A stretch of 64,000 nucleotides of DNA, taken from assembly GCF_004804315.1 (NCBI RefSeq), contig NZ_SRXX01000001.1, positions 186,001-250,000 of the forward strand. The letters are read 5' to 3'. This document shows positions 19,914-28,878 of the stretch, piece after piece (the first letter of the stretch is position 1; every line of letters begins with the position of its first letter). This stretch comes from Flagellimonas onchidii. Lineage in GTDB: Bacteria > Bacteroidota > Bacteroidia > Flavobacteriales > Flavobacteriaceae. A program made the translations under genes and the position numbers. The notes beneath the pieces were generated by a model. That model searched no databases. It was not told the DNA's origin and saw nothing but the letters and a program-made list of their open reading frames with translations.

Positions 19914-22900
19914 GGGGTGTATTGTATTGGGTTTCTGTAATGGTTTTCAATCCTCTTTCCGTTTCAATGAGTTTTCTTACCAACTGGCCTTCATTGTTGT
20001 ATTGATAATACAGACCAAAATGCTGGTCATCGAAAAGGGTAATCAACCGCAAAGACTTCACATCATAAACAAAACAGGTCGTTTGTGATTCTTTTGGATT
20101 GAATTTGATATCATCGATATGGGCAATAGGGTTGCCAAAGCTCAATATCATGTTCACTTGTTGCCCAAGAGGCAGTGATGCTGCATCGATAAAGACCCTA
20201 TAAAGTGTCCACTCCCCTGTCTTGGCTACCAATTCTGGACTGTAATCTGTTCCAAGTACGGTAATAATCGGGCTGTCCAATACATCTTGGGACCTCGTCC
20301 AAAACTTGAGCCATCCACCTGTGGTGCTCAACAAATCCTGTGCAATCACATTGGAAACAATGGAGGCACCAGATGTAATTTCTTGGGAATACCTGCCTGA
20401 ATGGGCCACACCTTGGGCTATATTGGGAATACTGCTCCCTTGCTTGTCCTCAAAGTGCTCAAAATAAATTTCATCATATCGTGCATTTTGCCCGATCATT
20501 ATGGGTTGTGTAAAATCATATCCAAATTTTGATGCACTGTAAACCCCTAGGACATCTTGTTCTTCCAAAGCATTGCCATTTGGCGAATATTTGGTGACCT
20601 CGCTCAGTTTTACCCAGCGTTCGTCTTGATTGGCCCCTATGGTATAGTCAAAAAGAGTATAGTCCTCAAGTACTCCACCTTCATATATCTTACCCAACTG
20701 GGTATCCCTATTGGAGGATTTTTTGGTCTCGCCCTTGTACACATAACTCTGGTGCAGACGCCATATCCTTTCCAATTCAGGGGTCGCCCCGGCAGAATTA
20801 TAAATGGCATTGATGTTGCCATCCATCCAAGTAGTGATTCCAGCCAACGTATTGAATGTGTTGGCTCCGGACGAGATGACCCTATCGGTCTTGATGTCCC
20901 AAGTACCTACATCCCCATTCGTGGGGTTCAATGGGTTGGCCCCCGAACCATAGGTCACTACCTGTCCTGAACTTGCCAACAATTGGTTGGTATAATTGGA
21001 ATTTTCGGATTTTCTACCCATCTGCGCATAGTTCCAATGCGCAGGAAGGTTCAAACTGTAGATCGATCCATCATGCACATCCGTCGTTCCCGCCAGAGGG
21101 ATGTTGTGATACGCATCAAAGGTCCTGGTCAACAAAGGTCTTCCCGTAGCATTATCGAAAGCCAGATGTTCTGTTTCGGACGCAATATTGTCACTATAGG
21201 AAACCACCTTTTTTTGGATTGCGGGATATTTGATGACCTTGGATATGGCATATTTGCTCAGTTTTTGTTCACTAAAACTGAACTGTAACCATCCGGACAC
21301 AAATATGGGCGGTGGAAATACCAGACCAACACTGACATCGATTTCAAAATTGAAATCCAAGTTTTGGTTCTGTAACTGGAATTTCTCCATGGTAATATCC
21401 ATTTCCTTTCCCGGGGTATCCCAATAATAGGTGCCATCCCCCTGCATCATGGGAACCTTCTCTCCAGGTTCGTAGTAGTAAAAATCCTGTCCTGAGGAAA
21501 TATAGCTGGTATTCCCCATGGTATAATCCCCGCCATAGGTCCGTACCGATTTGGGCTTTCCATCCATGGAATTCATAATGAATCGAAATCCCTGGGAGGC
21601 CCATGCCTTATCAACACTATAACTAAAGTTAGGTGTTGGAATACGAAGTTTATCATCGTAACTATTGTCCTGAAGCACGGAATAGTCAACCCCTCTAGCT
21701 GGTTGTGCGGCCCCTATATCAAATTGATCGGCAGCCCCATTACCATTTTGGGAATAATCATATAGTTTGTCAAAGGGATAATCCCTGCAGGTAAAGAATT
21801 CATAGACCGTATAACCAGACCCTGTCCTCCCTTTATGGATATTTTCGACCACTACTCGAGCATGCTTTACAGAAGGGGAAGGAAGTAGGGATTCCCCTAT
21901 GGGCCCTTCCGATTGTTCCATGTCCTTCCCAGAAATCAAGCGGTTCAACCAGGATTGATCGTCCTTGGGCAAAAAGCCAACAAGGGCATTTTCCTCACGC
22001 ATCTCATTGGGTTCGTTGGTGGCAACACCACTGCTACGGCCATCTTCCAATTCATAGGTGTACTCTTGACCATAGATGGCGGCATCCCCATCCTCAATTC
22101 CCTTATCGAACATCAGAACCCTTTTGACACGGATGCCATCGCCACGTTTGGCTTTGTTAATGGGTATTTTCAAATAGGACAGTTCCGGGTTGAGCGCCAT
22201 ACATACCTCCGATTTCTCAGGATATCTAGAATTCACCGATAGCCCAGAAACGACTCCGATACCTGCAACGGTAAACTCCGCAATGGCAACAGCTTCTCCA
22301 ATATTATTGACCAATGGGCCTTCACAACCCGCCAATTCATTGATACGCCGTTCATATCTTCGCTCTATATTTGATTCACAGCCAGCAGTGAATTTCCCCC
22401 ATCGCTGTGTGGTATAGTAATCATAACAAGCCTGTCTGGGCGTCAGACGATACCCTTGATCTTCCACAGGGTCGTCAAAAAGACCAACCCCCACCAAGTT
22501 TTTCCCGTCATTGGAACCGTCCAATTGGATGGCTATCTGGTTATTGCCAGAATCATACTGTACATCCAACACTTTGGCATAACCGGTAACATATTCTGAT
22601 TTGCAATTTTCAATACCAGCAAAAGTTCCCTCAAGTGCGTACAATAATTTGAAGTATATCCGCTTGTCCACTTTGAGATTGCCCAAATCCTTGCCCAATA
22701 TATTGGCCAACCCTCCATTTACCGGTATCGCCGTATCATCATATTCTTCCAAAAAGTATGTTCTTAAATATTGATGGAGGTCTTGAATCTTATCGGCATC
22801 TTCCACAGGATCATACCCTATGTCCGTCAAATCAAGGGTATAGGTCGGAGCATCATAATTGTCATTGGTATCCGAAAGTTTCACCAAGGCCATCACATTG

Positions 22901-25707
22901 CGGTCCTGTACATAGGAATAATCCTTGCTCTCGTATTCCACCAAAATTTGTCCTCCCGATGGCAGGGTCACCTGTTTCAACTGCCATGCAGCCGGATCAA
23001 AAGCATTATCCGGGATTTCACCTTGATAGGGCCATTTGATCAAGTTCAAATGCCTTTCCCTACCATTGTATTGGTTGGCACCCCAGGCATCGAGTAAATG
23101 TGGGCCATAATCCGGGTTTTGCGCATTGACCGAATAACGATCACTCAATGAAAAGAAACTGGCCAGTTCTGGTCGTTCCGAAACCAGATAATCGGGATAA
23201 TCCGCTCTGTCCTTGTAACGGTAATCAAATTTATACGAACTGATACGGGCTCCCACGACGCCTTCGAACTCAGACCATACTTTTCTTAAGGTCAGCTTGC
23301 CGCTATTCCCGGTTGTCGAGCTGTTGGGAAAATTGCCATTGGTATTATTCGGAAGGTTTCCCACCAAAGAATAATCATACTTGAAGTTTGTCGTCTGCAA
23401 AGGGATTTCTGGTCTATCCTTGGCAAACAACACCACTTTTTCAAGGTACTCCAATTGATCAACAGTATTTTTAGCACTTGCACTATTGGCCGATGGATCT
23501 TCAGTGGTAAGAACGGAAGCAGCCAACCCATCAAACCGATCCGCACCGGTACCCTGTAAAAAACGGGCCTGATCATTTGATCCGTCCACACCAAAACGGT
23601 CTGGGGTAGATTTGTTGGTCACAAAGTAGGCCACATGGGTCTTGGTCTCCACCTTTTTCAACAAATAGATTTCCTTTTCACCAGTGGTCACAAAACCCGT
23701 ATCATCCTTAATATCCGAAATTGAATTTTTTGAATAGAACAATCCATTGTAGGGAATTCTCCATCGATACCAATTTGAATTACCCTCGTCATTTGCATCT
23801 CCATACTTTTTGTGATATTCAAACTTGGTCCATCCCCCAAAATCCCCTTCATCAGGCCCAGAGGCTCCCAAATCAATATAATCTGAAGTGGTTATACTGG
23901 TCAGAAGCGAGGTAGCGGCATAGCCTTCTTTTTTAACATCGCCCACGACCACGTTGTGAAGGCACTGGTCCACATCAAAATTGTTATCCAAAAACAATTG
24001 CTTGAATGCGAGATAGTTCTCTTCAATATTGTCATTGTCATTTACATCTATGGAGAGGTTGGCCGTATTTTTGACTTTCATATCCACATCATAGGTATAT
24101 TTCAAGCCCGCCTCGTTATGGATACTGAAACCAGAACTCTCCTTTTCGATATACGAGGCATGTTTTGCTTGGGTTTCATCCAAATCTGTAATCTGTTCCG
24201 ATGTTAAGGTTGGAAATACCGTTGTGATGCCGGGAAAATTTGGTGAAGCGGTCAAATCCGCTTTGGCCAAGTCATTATTGCCATACGCCATCTTACCTCC
24301 CATATCGCCGTAGAAACGATATAAATTATCATTGGCTGAATCGTTGAATGAAAAGCCACCTGCGTTGGTATTGCCATCCCTAGCCCAATCCTTGATTTTT
24401 GACTTGGTATTGCCAAAGGCCAAATTTACCCCTACACCGATATTGGTCCCGAACATCCCTTCAATACCTATCCCATAGGTCCGACGTTTGTTCTCATCCC
24501 CGTCAATCATTTCAGGGAAATAGTGCCCCACACTTTTTCGATAGGGTCGGAAACCACCGGAAAGCCCTTCCCCGGTCAACATATAGTTATCGGGGGTTGA
24601 AAATGGAATTCCGATAAAGTAGTCCCTACGATCAAAGGACTGTGCTTTTTCCGTAAAATAATCGGACCGATAGTTGCCAATACCGGAAGGTGTATTTAAA
24701 TATCCATAAGTTGGCACGGATTCTTTTTCTTTGGTTACAGTCAATCCAAAGGTCCCTGTTAGTCCACCTTCAATACCAATGGGGGCCACTGCGGGATTGA
24801 CCTGCGCCCCGAAACTTACATTGAAATTGTATCCACGTAATTTGGATAGTGAGGTCGTAACACCCTGATCGGTAAAGGTTCTAAAAGGACTTAATGTCCC
24901 CAATATGGTATTCTGCCCTGCGTTTAGCGTTGATGCTTGAGCATTTTTATCAAACTTTAAAGCGTTTTTATTAAATCTAAAAAAGCCTTTATCCTTATTT
25001 GTTTTTAACCCTTTTTCTTTTATTTCTGCTGGTTCTCTAAATATCGCCAATGGATTTACCGTTGCACTAAAGGTAATCCCTGTTACGGAACGGTTCATCG
25101 AAAGACTACCATAACCATTGGAAAGCCCTATTGATGAAGTTTTTGCTACCCCTTGATAATTATTAAACCGGACAAACTTGCTAAGGTTGACTGCCCCTAA
25201 ACCTGTTCCGGATACTGGATCTTGGCCTTTCAAACCAGCTTCTGCTTTTTGCGATTTACTAAAAACCTCAAGATTTAATTTTTCAGATCCACTTAAAGTC
25301 CAATTAGGCCGAGTCTTGTTATACACATCGATGGGAGTATCATTGTACTCATCGGGCAATCCCCTTACATTTCTGTTAATAGCACCTGGGTTCAACGTCC
25401 AACCATGGCCTACCCAAGAGGCCTCTTCTTCCGGCGAGGTACCACTGTGATAGGAAAGGGACATGGCATAGCCCCCGCCATCCGGACCGGGAACTTGAAT
25501 CACTGGAAGATTATAGGTGAAATTCCCAGATAATGGATCCACCAAATTGGTCGTCGCCACTGGTTCAAAGCTTGTGAATTCCGGTGTGGTCGGACCTGAG
25601 GTCAAAGCATATATCGCATTTGTGGAAGGTACCACTATGGTCAAAGCCATATCGAACAATAGTACATATGCCGCTGCCTTAATGTGTTTTCTGCAGATAG
25701 AGATCAT
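19891..25707 (-). CDS. SpvB/TcB-like RHS-associated protein, 1938 aa
   Basis: An exported protein (N-terminal hydrophobic segment 10-30). The N-terminal domain has the hallmark of SpvB/TcB-type shells and related Bacteroidetes proteins: DPLSGNFTYNLPVIQVPGP, then GGYAMSLSYHSG and WVGHGWTLNPGAI. The middle is a long beta-rich region with segments such as LKQVTLPSGGQILVEYES and AWGANQYNGRERHLNL. The end carries CFVYDVKSLRLITLFDDQHF and YYQYNNEGQLVRKLIETERG, the block typical of RHS partners in this phylum. In Tc toxins TcB forms half of the cocoon that holds TcC's toxin domain. Here the SpvB-like part and the YD/RHS-core part are encoded separately, with a bridging gene between them. Assignment to the SpvB-like class is confident; a toxin role is inferred. 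Confidence 0.85.
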   Translation of the reverse strand: MISICRKHIKAAAYVLLFDMALTIVVPSTNAIYALTSGPTTPEFTSFEPVATTNLVDPLSGNFTYNLPVIQVPGPDGGGYAMSLSYHSGTSPEEEASWVGHGWTLNPGAINRNVRGLPDEYNDTPIDVYNKTRPNWTLSGSEKLNLEVFSKSQKAEAGLKGQDPVSGTGLGAVNLSKFVRFNNYQGVAKTSSIGLSNGYGSLSMNRSVTGITFSATVNPLAIFREPAEIKEKGLKTNKDKGFFRFNKNALKFDKNAQASTLNAGQNTILGTLSPFRTFTDQGVTTSLSKLRGYNFNVSFGAQVNPAVAPIGIEGGLTGTFGLTVTKEKESVPTYGYLNTPSGIGNYRSDYFTEKAQSFDRRDYFIGIPFSTPDNYMLTGEGLSGGFRPYRKSVGHYFPEMIDGDENKRRTYGIGIEGMFGTNIGVGVNLAFGNTKSKIKDWARDGNTNAGGFSFNDSANDNLYRFYGDMGGKMAYGNNDLAKADLTASPNFPGITTVFPTLTSEQITDLDETQAKHASYIEKESSGFSIHNEAGLKYTYDVDMKVKNTANLSIDVNDNDNIEENYLAFKQLFLDNNFDVDQCLHNVVVGDVKKEGYAATSLLTSITTSDYIDLGASGPDEGDFGGWTKFEYHKKYGDANDEGNSNWYRWRIPYNGLFYSKNSISDIKDDTGFVTTGEKEIYLLKKVETKTHVAYFVTNKSTPDRFGVDGSNDQARFLQGTGADRFDGLAASVLTTEDPSANSASAKNTVDQLEYLEKVVLFAKDRPEIPLQTTNFKYDYSLVGNLPNNTNGNFPNSSTTGNSGKLTLRKVWSEFEGVVGARISSYKFDYRYKDRADYPDYLVSERPELASFFSLSDRYSVNAQNPDYGPHLLDAWGANQYNGRERHLNLIKWPYQGEIPDNAFDPAAWQLKQVTLPSGGQILVEYESKDYSYVQDRNVMALVKLSDTNDNYDAPTYTLDLTDIGYDPVEDADKIQDLHQYLRTYFLEEYDDTAIPVNGGLANILGKDLGNLKVDKRIYFKLLYALEGTFAGIENCKSEYVTGYAKVLDVQYDSGNNQIAIQLDGSNDGKNLVGVGLFDDPVEDQGYRLTPRQACYDYYTTQRWGKFTAGCESNIERRYERRINELAGCEGPLVNNIGEAVAIAEFTVAGIGVVSGLSVNSRYPEKSEVCMALNPELSYLKIPINKAKRGDGIRVKRVLMFDKGIEDGDAAIYGQEYTYELEDGRSSGVATNEPNEMREENALVGFLPKDDQSWLNRLISGKDMEQSEGPIGESLLPSPSVKHARVVVENIHKGRTGSGYTVYEFFTCRDYPFDKLYDYSQNGNGAADQFDIGAAQPARGVDYSVLQDNSYDDKLRIPTPNFSYSVDKAWASQGFRFIMNSMDGKPKSVRTYGGDYTMGNTSYISSGQDFYYYEPGEKVPMMQGDGTYYWDTPGKEMDITMEKFQLQNQNLDFNFEIDVSVGLVFPPPIFVSGWLQFSFSEQKLSKYAISKVIKYPAIQKKVVSYSDNIASETEHLAFDNATGRPLLTRTFDAYHNIPLAGTTDVHDGSIYSLNLPAHWNYAQMGRKSENSNYTNQLLASSGQVVTYGSGANPLNPTNGDVGTWDIKTDRVISSGANTFNTLAGITTWMDGNINAIYNSAGATPELERIWRLHQSYVYKGETKKSSNRDTQLGKIYEGGVLEDYTLFDYTIGANQDERWVKLSEVTKYSPNGNALEEQDVLGVYSASKFGYDFTQPIMIGQNARYDEIYFEHFEDKQGSSIPNIAQGVAHSGRYSQEITSGASIVSNVIAQDLLSTTGGWLKFWTRSQDVLDSPIITVLGTDYSPELVAKTGEWTLYRVFIDAASLPLGQQVNMILSFGNPIAHIDDIKFNPKESQTTCFVYDVKSLRLITLFDDQHFGLYYQYNNEGQLVRKLIETERGLKTITETQYNTPRENRNNL

Positions 25708-25713
25708 ATCGTA

Positions 25714-26343
25714 TCAGTTTATAAATTCAAGTGTGGGTATTTGGTCTATATGTTGTTTTTTGAACACAAAATGGCTAATGCCCGTATCCAAAAAAGGGTC
25801 GTCAAAAACAATATCTAGGGATTCTGTTTTCCATTGCTCCTCATCGGTTTTCGGAAATACCACATAGAAAGTTTTTTTGCCTCCTATCTCATAGTTATTC
25901 TCAAAAGTTGTAAGTACCGGCCTTATTTTTTTCCCTTCTGACCCTTTGATAAAAAGGTGCTGCTTTAGGTCAAAGTTCAGTTCGTTGATGCGCTCCTTAT
26001 AAGCGGCCATGTTCTGGACATCGTAATTAGTGGCATCGATACCGTGCATATCATGTTCTATGGAAAACAATATGGACATCGAACTTTCAAAATCGTGCAA
26101 CAACTCGTTCCAACCCTTTTCATCATTTCCCTTTTTCAATTCGGTATAAGCCACATATTCAGAGGGCAGGAATTTTAAGGAGAATGAAAAACCATTGGCA
26201 GATGCCTTTTTTACCAGTCCATTTTTTGGATTGTCAAGCCATTTCAAAAAAGCTGTTTCCGAGCCGATTGACCTGGTGCAACTACTGAACGCTAAAGCTC
26301 CAATAGTCATGACCATAAGAATTTTACTGAACCCCTTCGACAT
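25714..26343 (-). CDS. Lipoprotein of RHS operon
   Basis: A 209-aa protein with a lipoprotein signal (hydrophobic run followed by LAFSSC, Cys22). The mature chain is mixed alpha/beta with LLHDFESSMSILFSIEHDMHG and KKTFYVVFPKTDEEQWK; no family is recognised. Its start overlaps the OmpH-like gene by 20 bases and its stop lies 6 bases before the SpvB-like gene, so the three are co-translated. It may anchor part of the RHS assembly to a membrane. Its lipobox is followed by TRSIG, with no Asp at +2, which gives no sign of inner-membrane retention by the E. coli rule; that rule may not apply in Bacteroidetes. Confidence 0.8.
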   Translation of the reverse strand: MSKGFSKILMVMTIGALAFSSCTRSIGSETAFLKWLDNPKNGLVKKASANGFSFSLKFLPSEYVAYTELKKGNDEKGWNELLHDFESSMSILFSIEHDMHGIDATNYDVQNMAAYKERINELNFDLKQHLFIKGSEGKKIRPVLTTFENNYEIGGKKTFYVVFPKTDEEQWKTESLDIVFDDPFLDTGISHFVFKKQHIDQIPTLEFIN

Positions 26344-26869
26344 ATTCCTTATTTAATGCGTTGATCACTTCTTGGGTTATGTCAATTTTTCCATCCACAT
26401 ACATTACATTTCCTTGCCCATTGGCGCCCAGTATGGCGGCATAGCCTTTTTTCTTGCCATAGCGTTGGACGAAATCATTGATCTTGTTATACACACCTTC
26501 CAACAACTTGGACTCCTCCTCGGTTGTTTGACCTTCTATGGCAGTACCGAGCTTCATTAATTCTTGCTGCATAACGGCCAGATCGGCTCGTTTTTTTGAC
26601 TTCTCGGTACCAGATAGTGAGCTTTCCAAAATTTCATACTCCTTGGTCTTGGATTCGAACACTTTCCGTTTTTCATTAAAACTTTTGTTCAGGTCATTGA
26701 TCTTTACCTCATAAGAGTCCTTAGCTTCCAAAAAGCCTTGATATTCTTCCAAAACCCTTTGTGAATCAACCACGACGACATTACCATCTGTTTTTGAGAA
26801 GCTAAATAGGAGCCAAATTGCTATTATGGCCAGAGCTCCGGCCACGCTAAATAGTATCTTTTCTTTCAT
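26324..26869 (-). CDS. OmpH/Skp-like periplasmic chaperone, membrane-anchored
   Basis: A 181-aa protein with an uncleaved-looking N-terminal membrane segment (residues about 6-24), then the OmpH/Skp layout: a short strand (VVVVDSQRVLEEYQGF), a long charged coiled coil (about 45-125, rich in K/E), and a C-terminal strand pair (GYAAILGANGQGNVMYVDGKIDITQEVINAL). Skp/OmpH trimers hold unfolded outer-membrane and secreted proteins in the periplasm. A dedicated copy at the head of an operon encoding very large secreted proteins suggests it keeps them unfolded for export. It overlaps the next gene by 20 bases and follows the previous stop by 3. Confidence 0.85.
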   Translation of the reverse strand: MKEKILFSVAGALAIIAIWLLFSFSKTDGNVVVVDSQRVLEEYQGFLEAKDSYEVKINDLNKSFNEKRKVFESKTKEYEILESSLSGTEKSKKRADLAVMQQELMKLGTAIEGQTTEEESKLLEGVYNKINDFVQRYGKKKGYAAILGANGQGNVMYVDGKIDITQEVINALNKEYVEGVQ

Positions 26870-26872
26870 GTC

Positions 26873-28351
26873 TCAAAGTATCAGGAATTGTCCGTTGAAT
26901 ATTTTCTCTTGTATCCGAATCTTGAACTTGTACAGTCCAGGCTGCGCTTGTGTTCCATCCCATACAAAATTGTTATTGGGAATATCCGGTGCAATGCTTA
27001 TCGAAAAATTGTCCGGTCCGGAGATTTCCAGATTGCCCCCTTCCACACTCAACACTTCCACAAGTTTGAATTCCAAGGGGTTCAATCGGTCGTATTCCAC
27101 TCCGTTCACCAGATTCAGTATAAATGGGGAAATAGTATCAGAACCCTCAGTCGTAAAGGATATGGTATCCCCGCTAATAGTATAAAACTCTTCACTCAAC
27201 AAAAGCCAAACGCCATTTTGGAATACCTCGATTTGAAATTGCTCTTGATTTTTAGTTATTCTAAGGTTCAGGGGCGCCTTTGTTGTAGTTCCCAAAACAT
27301 TTATCAAGAGTATGATGTCCTCTCCATTGGCAGGACCGGTCTCAACAAACACTTCGCTTTCCTCAGTACCACTGATCAAATTATCTATCGTTATGTCCCC
27401 AAAAATTATCTCGAATTCTGAACTGGGAAGGCTTTTGGTATTGATAGTGATACCCTCAACATTTGTATCACAGGGTTGGGTCGTGGGATCCAAATAGTCA
27501 TCGTTCACATCCCAATACCCATCACAGGATATCACTTTACCCCATCGATTGACCACAGGAACGCCTTCCCCTAGAATACCATCATTGTCAGGATCTTCAA
27601 AACCAGCCTCCAGCACATCGTTGCATCCATCTCCATCGCTGTCCAAATCCTTACTATTGATAATGCCATCACCATCCAGATCACGGTTGCCAAAAGAGGA
27701 AAAAATCTGGAATTTTGAAAAGATGGCCTTTCGGTAATATCCATAAGCCCCTTTAAAAGAAGTATCCAGATAAAAACCTATATTTTCACCAACGTCAATG
27801 GTTTTGATGAGCCTGTCATTTTTAAAGAACTTCAGCTCATCCCGTTCATATACAATTTTGAACTTGTCGTTGAACCTATAGTATTTTTCATTGGAAATAG
27901 ATGAACCGTTGGCATATATGCTAAATCGGCCTCCATCAAATAAAAATCCGTAATCAACGTCATCCCTGCCTATCCCATTCTCTTCGATTCCAAATCCCAC
28001 TATGGCCTTTGTAGAAACCTTCGCATTGAATGAAACCGCATAGTTCTTTATAAATCCAAACGAAGTAAAGGGTTGGGAGTTTACTGAATTGTTCCACCCC
28101 AAATCTCCGCGTCGAAAGAAAATATCATTGCGCCAAGCACTAACGTTTACACGGTTTACCCAATTCTTCATGGGGATTTTTCTGACCCGGTTCTCGTAAC
28201 GATCAAAGATTCCGTCATTATCGTCATCAACATCTCTTTTGTCAATTACACCGTCGCCGTCGGTATCCAAACGGCCGTTCCTTTGTGCTTGCATTTGGGT
28301 TGAGAATGCACATATTAGCAATAGGCATAGAAATACTACTCTATTCATCAA
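26873..28351 (-). CDS. Secreted thrombospondin type 3-repeat protein, T9SS-like C-terminus
   Basis: A 492-aa protein, first gene of the RHS unit. Signal peptide ends STQMQAQ. Two blocks of acidic calcium-binding repeats are visible: RLDTDGDGVIDKRDVDDDNDG at about 27-47 and RDLDGDGIINSKDLDSDGDG at about 222-241. Between them is a jelly-roll-like segment (FSIYANGSSISNEKYYRF). The last 80 residues (VWDGTQAQPGLYKFKIRI, ending NGQFLIL) look like a divergent type B sorting domain of the type IX secretion system, which carries proteins across the outer membrane and attaches them to the surface. This suggests a surface receptor or scaffold for the locus. The sorting-domain call is moderate because key glycines are altered. 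Confidence 0.8.
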   Translation of the reverse strand: MMNRVVFLCLLLICAFSTQMQAQRNGRLDTDGDGVIDKRDVDDDNDGIFDRYENRVRKIPMKNWVNRVNVSAWRNDIFFRRGDLGWNNSVNSQPFTSFGFIKNYAVSFNAKVSTKAIVGFGIEENGIGRDDVDYGFLFDGGRFSIYANGSSISNEKYYRFNDKFKIVYERDELKFFKNDRLIKTIDVGENIGFYLDTSFKGAYGYYRKAIFSKFQIFSSFGNRDLDGDGIINSKDLDSDGDGCNDVLEAGFEDPDNDGILGEGVPVVNRWGKVISCDGYWDVNDDYLDPTTQPCDTNVEGITINTKSLPSSEFEIIFGDITIDNLISGTEESEVFVETGPANGEDIILLINVLGTTTKAPLNLRITKNQEQFQIEVFQNGVWLLLSEEFYTISGDTISFTTEGSDTISPFILNLVNGVEYDRLNPLEFKLVEVLSVEGGNLEISGPDNFSISIAPDIPNNNFVWDGTQAQPGLYKFKIRIQEKIFNGQFLIL

Positions 28352-28563
28352 TAGTCTTGTTTGGTAATTATGTTAAAAGAATAAGTTTGCGATGGAGGGA
28401 TACACGCCAGCTCTAATGGAAATAAAAACAAAGAACAGTTATTGTTCAAAGAATTTTATTCCATGCATTTGTTTAATATGATTCATTGTTTTTGGTTTGG
28501 TTTTGATCATTAAAAATGTTCCCAACAAATCTGTCCAATCCAATTTTCTTCAACAAAACCGAT

Positions 28564-28768
28564 TTCGATGAAGTGTTGAAAAAATCCCACGAAATACTTT
28601 TTGCTCGATGAATTGCAGTTTTTGTCGACATACAACCAGCCCTTGGTTGGTTACGTCTAATTGTTTATCGAGTGGGGAGTGATGGGTATTCCATCATTCC
28701 GTAAGAATAATCTACAGTTTGAAATAGTCAATCCAAACAATGGACATACAGTTCCGAAATTCTTACAG
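28564..28768 (-). promoter_or_regulatory. Putative control element upstream of RHS operon, copy 2
   Basis: The 527-base divergent region 28352-28878 has no gene. It contains TTCGATGAAGTG (28564-28575), GAAATACT (28591-28598), the perfect dyad TGATGG (28680-28685) / CCATCA (28691-28696), CCGTAAGAAT (28699-28708) and the inverted ATTCTTACAG (28759-28768). All parts match copy 1 near the left edge, and the dyad starts 116 bases from the TTCGATG block (118 in copy 1). Its placement between the operon and an orphan response regulator suggests it is the regulator's binding region. Orientation is given for the RHS operon; the regulator gene itself could also be controlled here. Confidence 0.45.
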
Positions 28769-28878
28769 CGTTCGAGATTGCCATATTTAGTATACAAGAA
28801 TTAAACGTTCATATACAAAACATCTTTTTAACAAAACATTAGTCAGAATTATTCGTTTGGAAATGTGTTATTTAAAAA

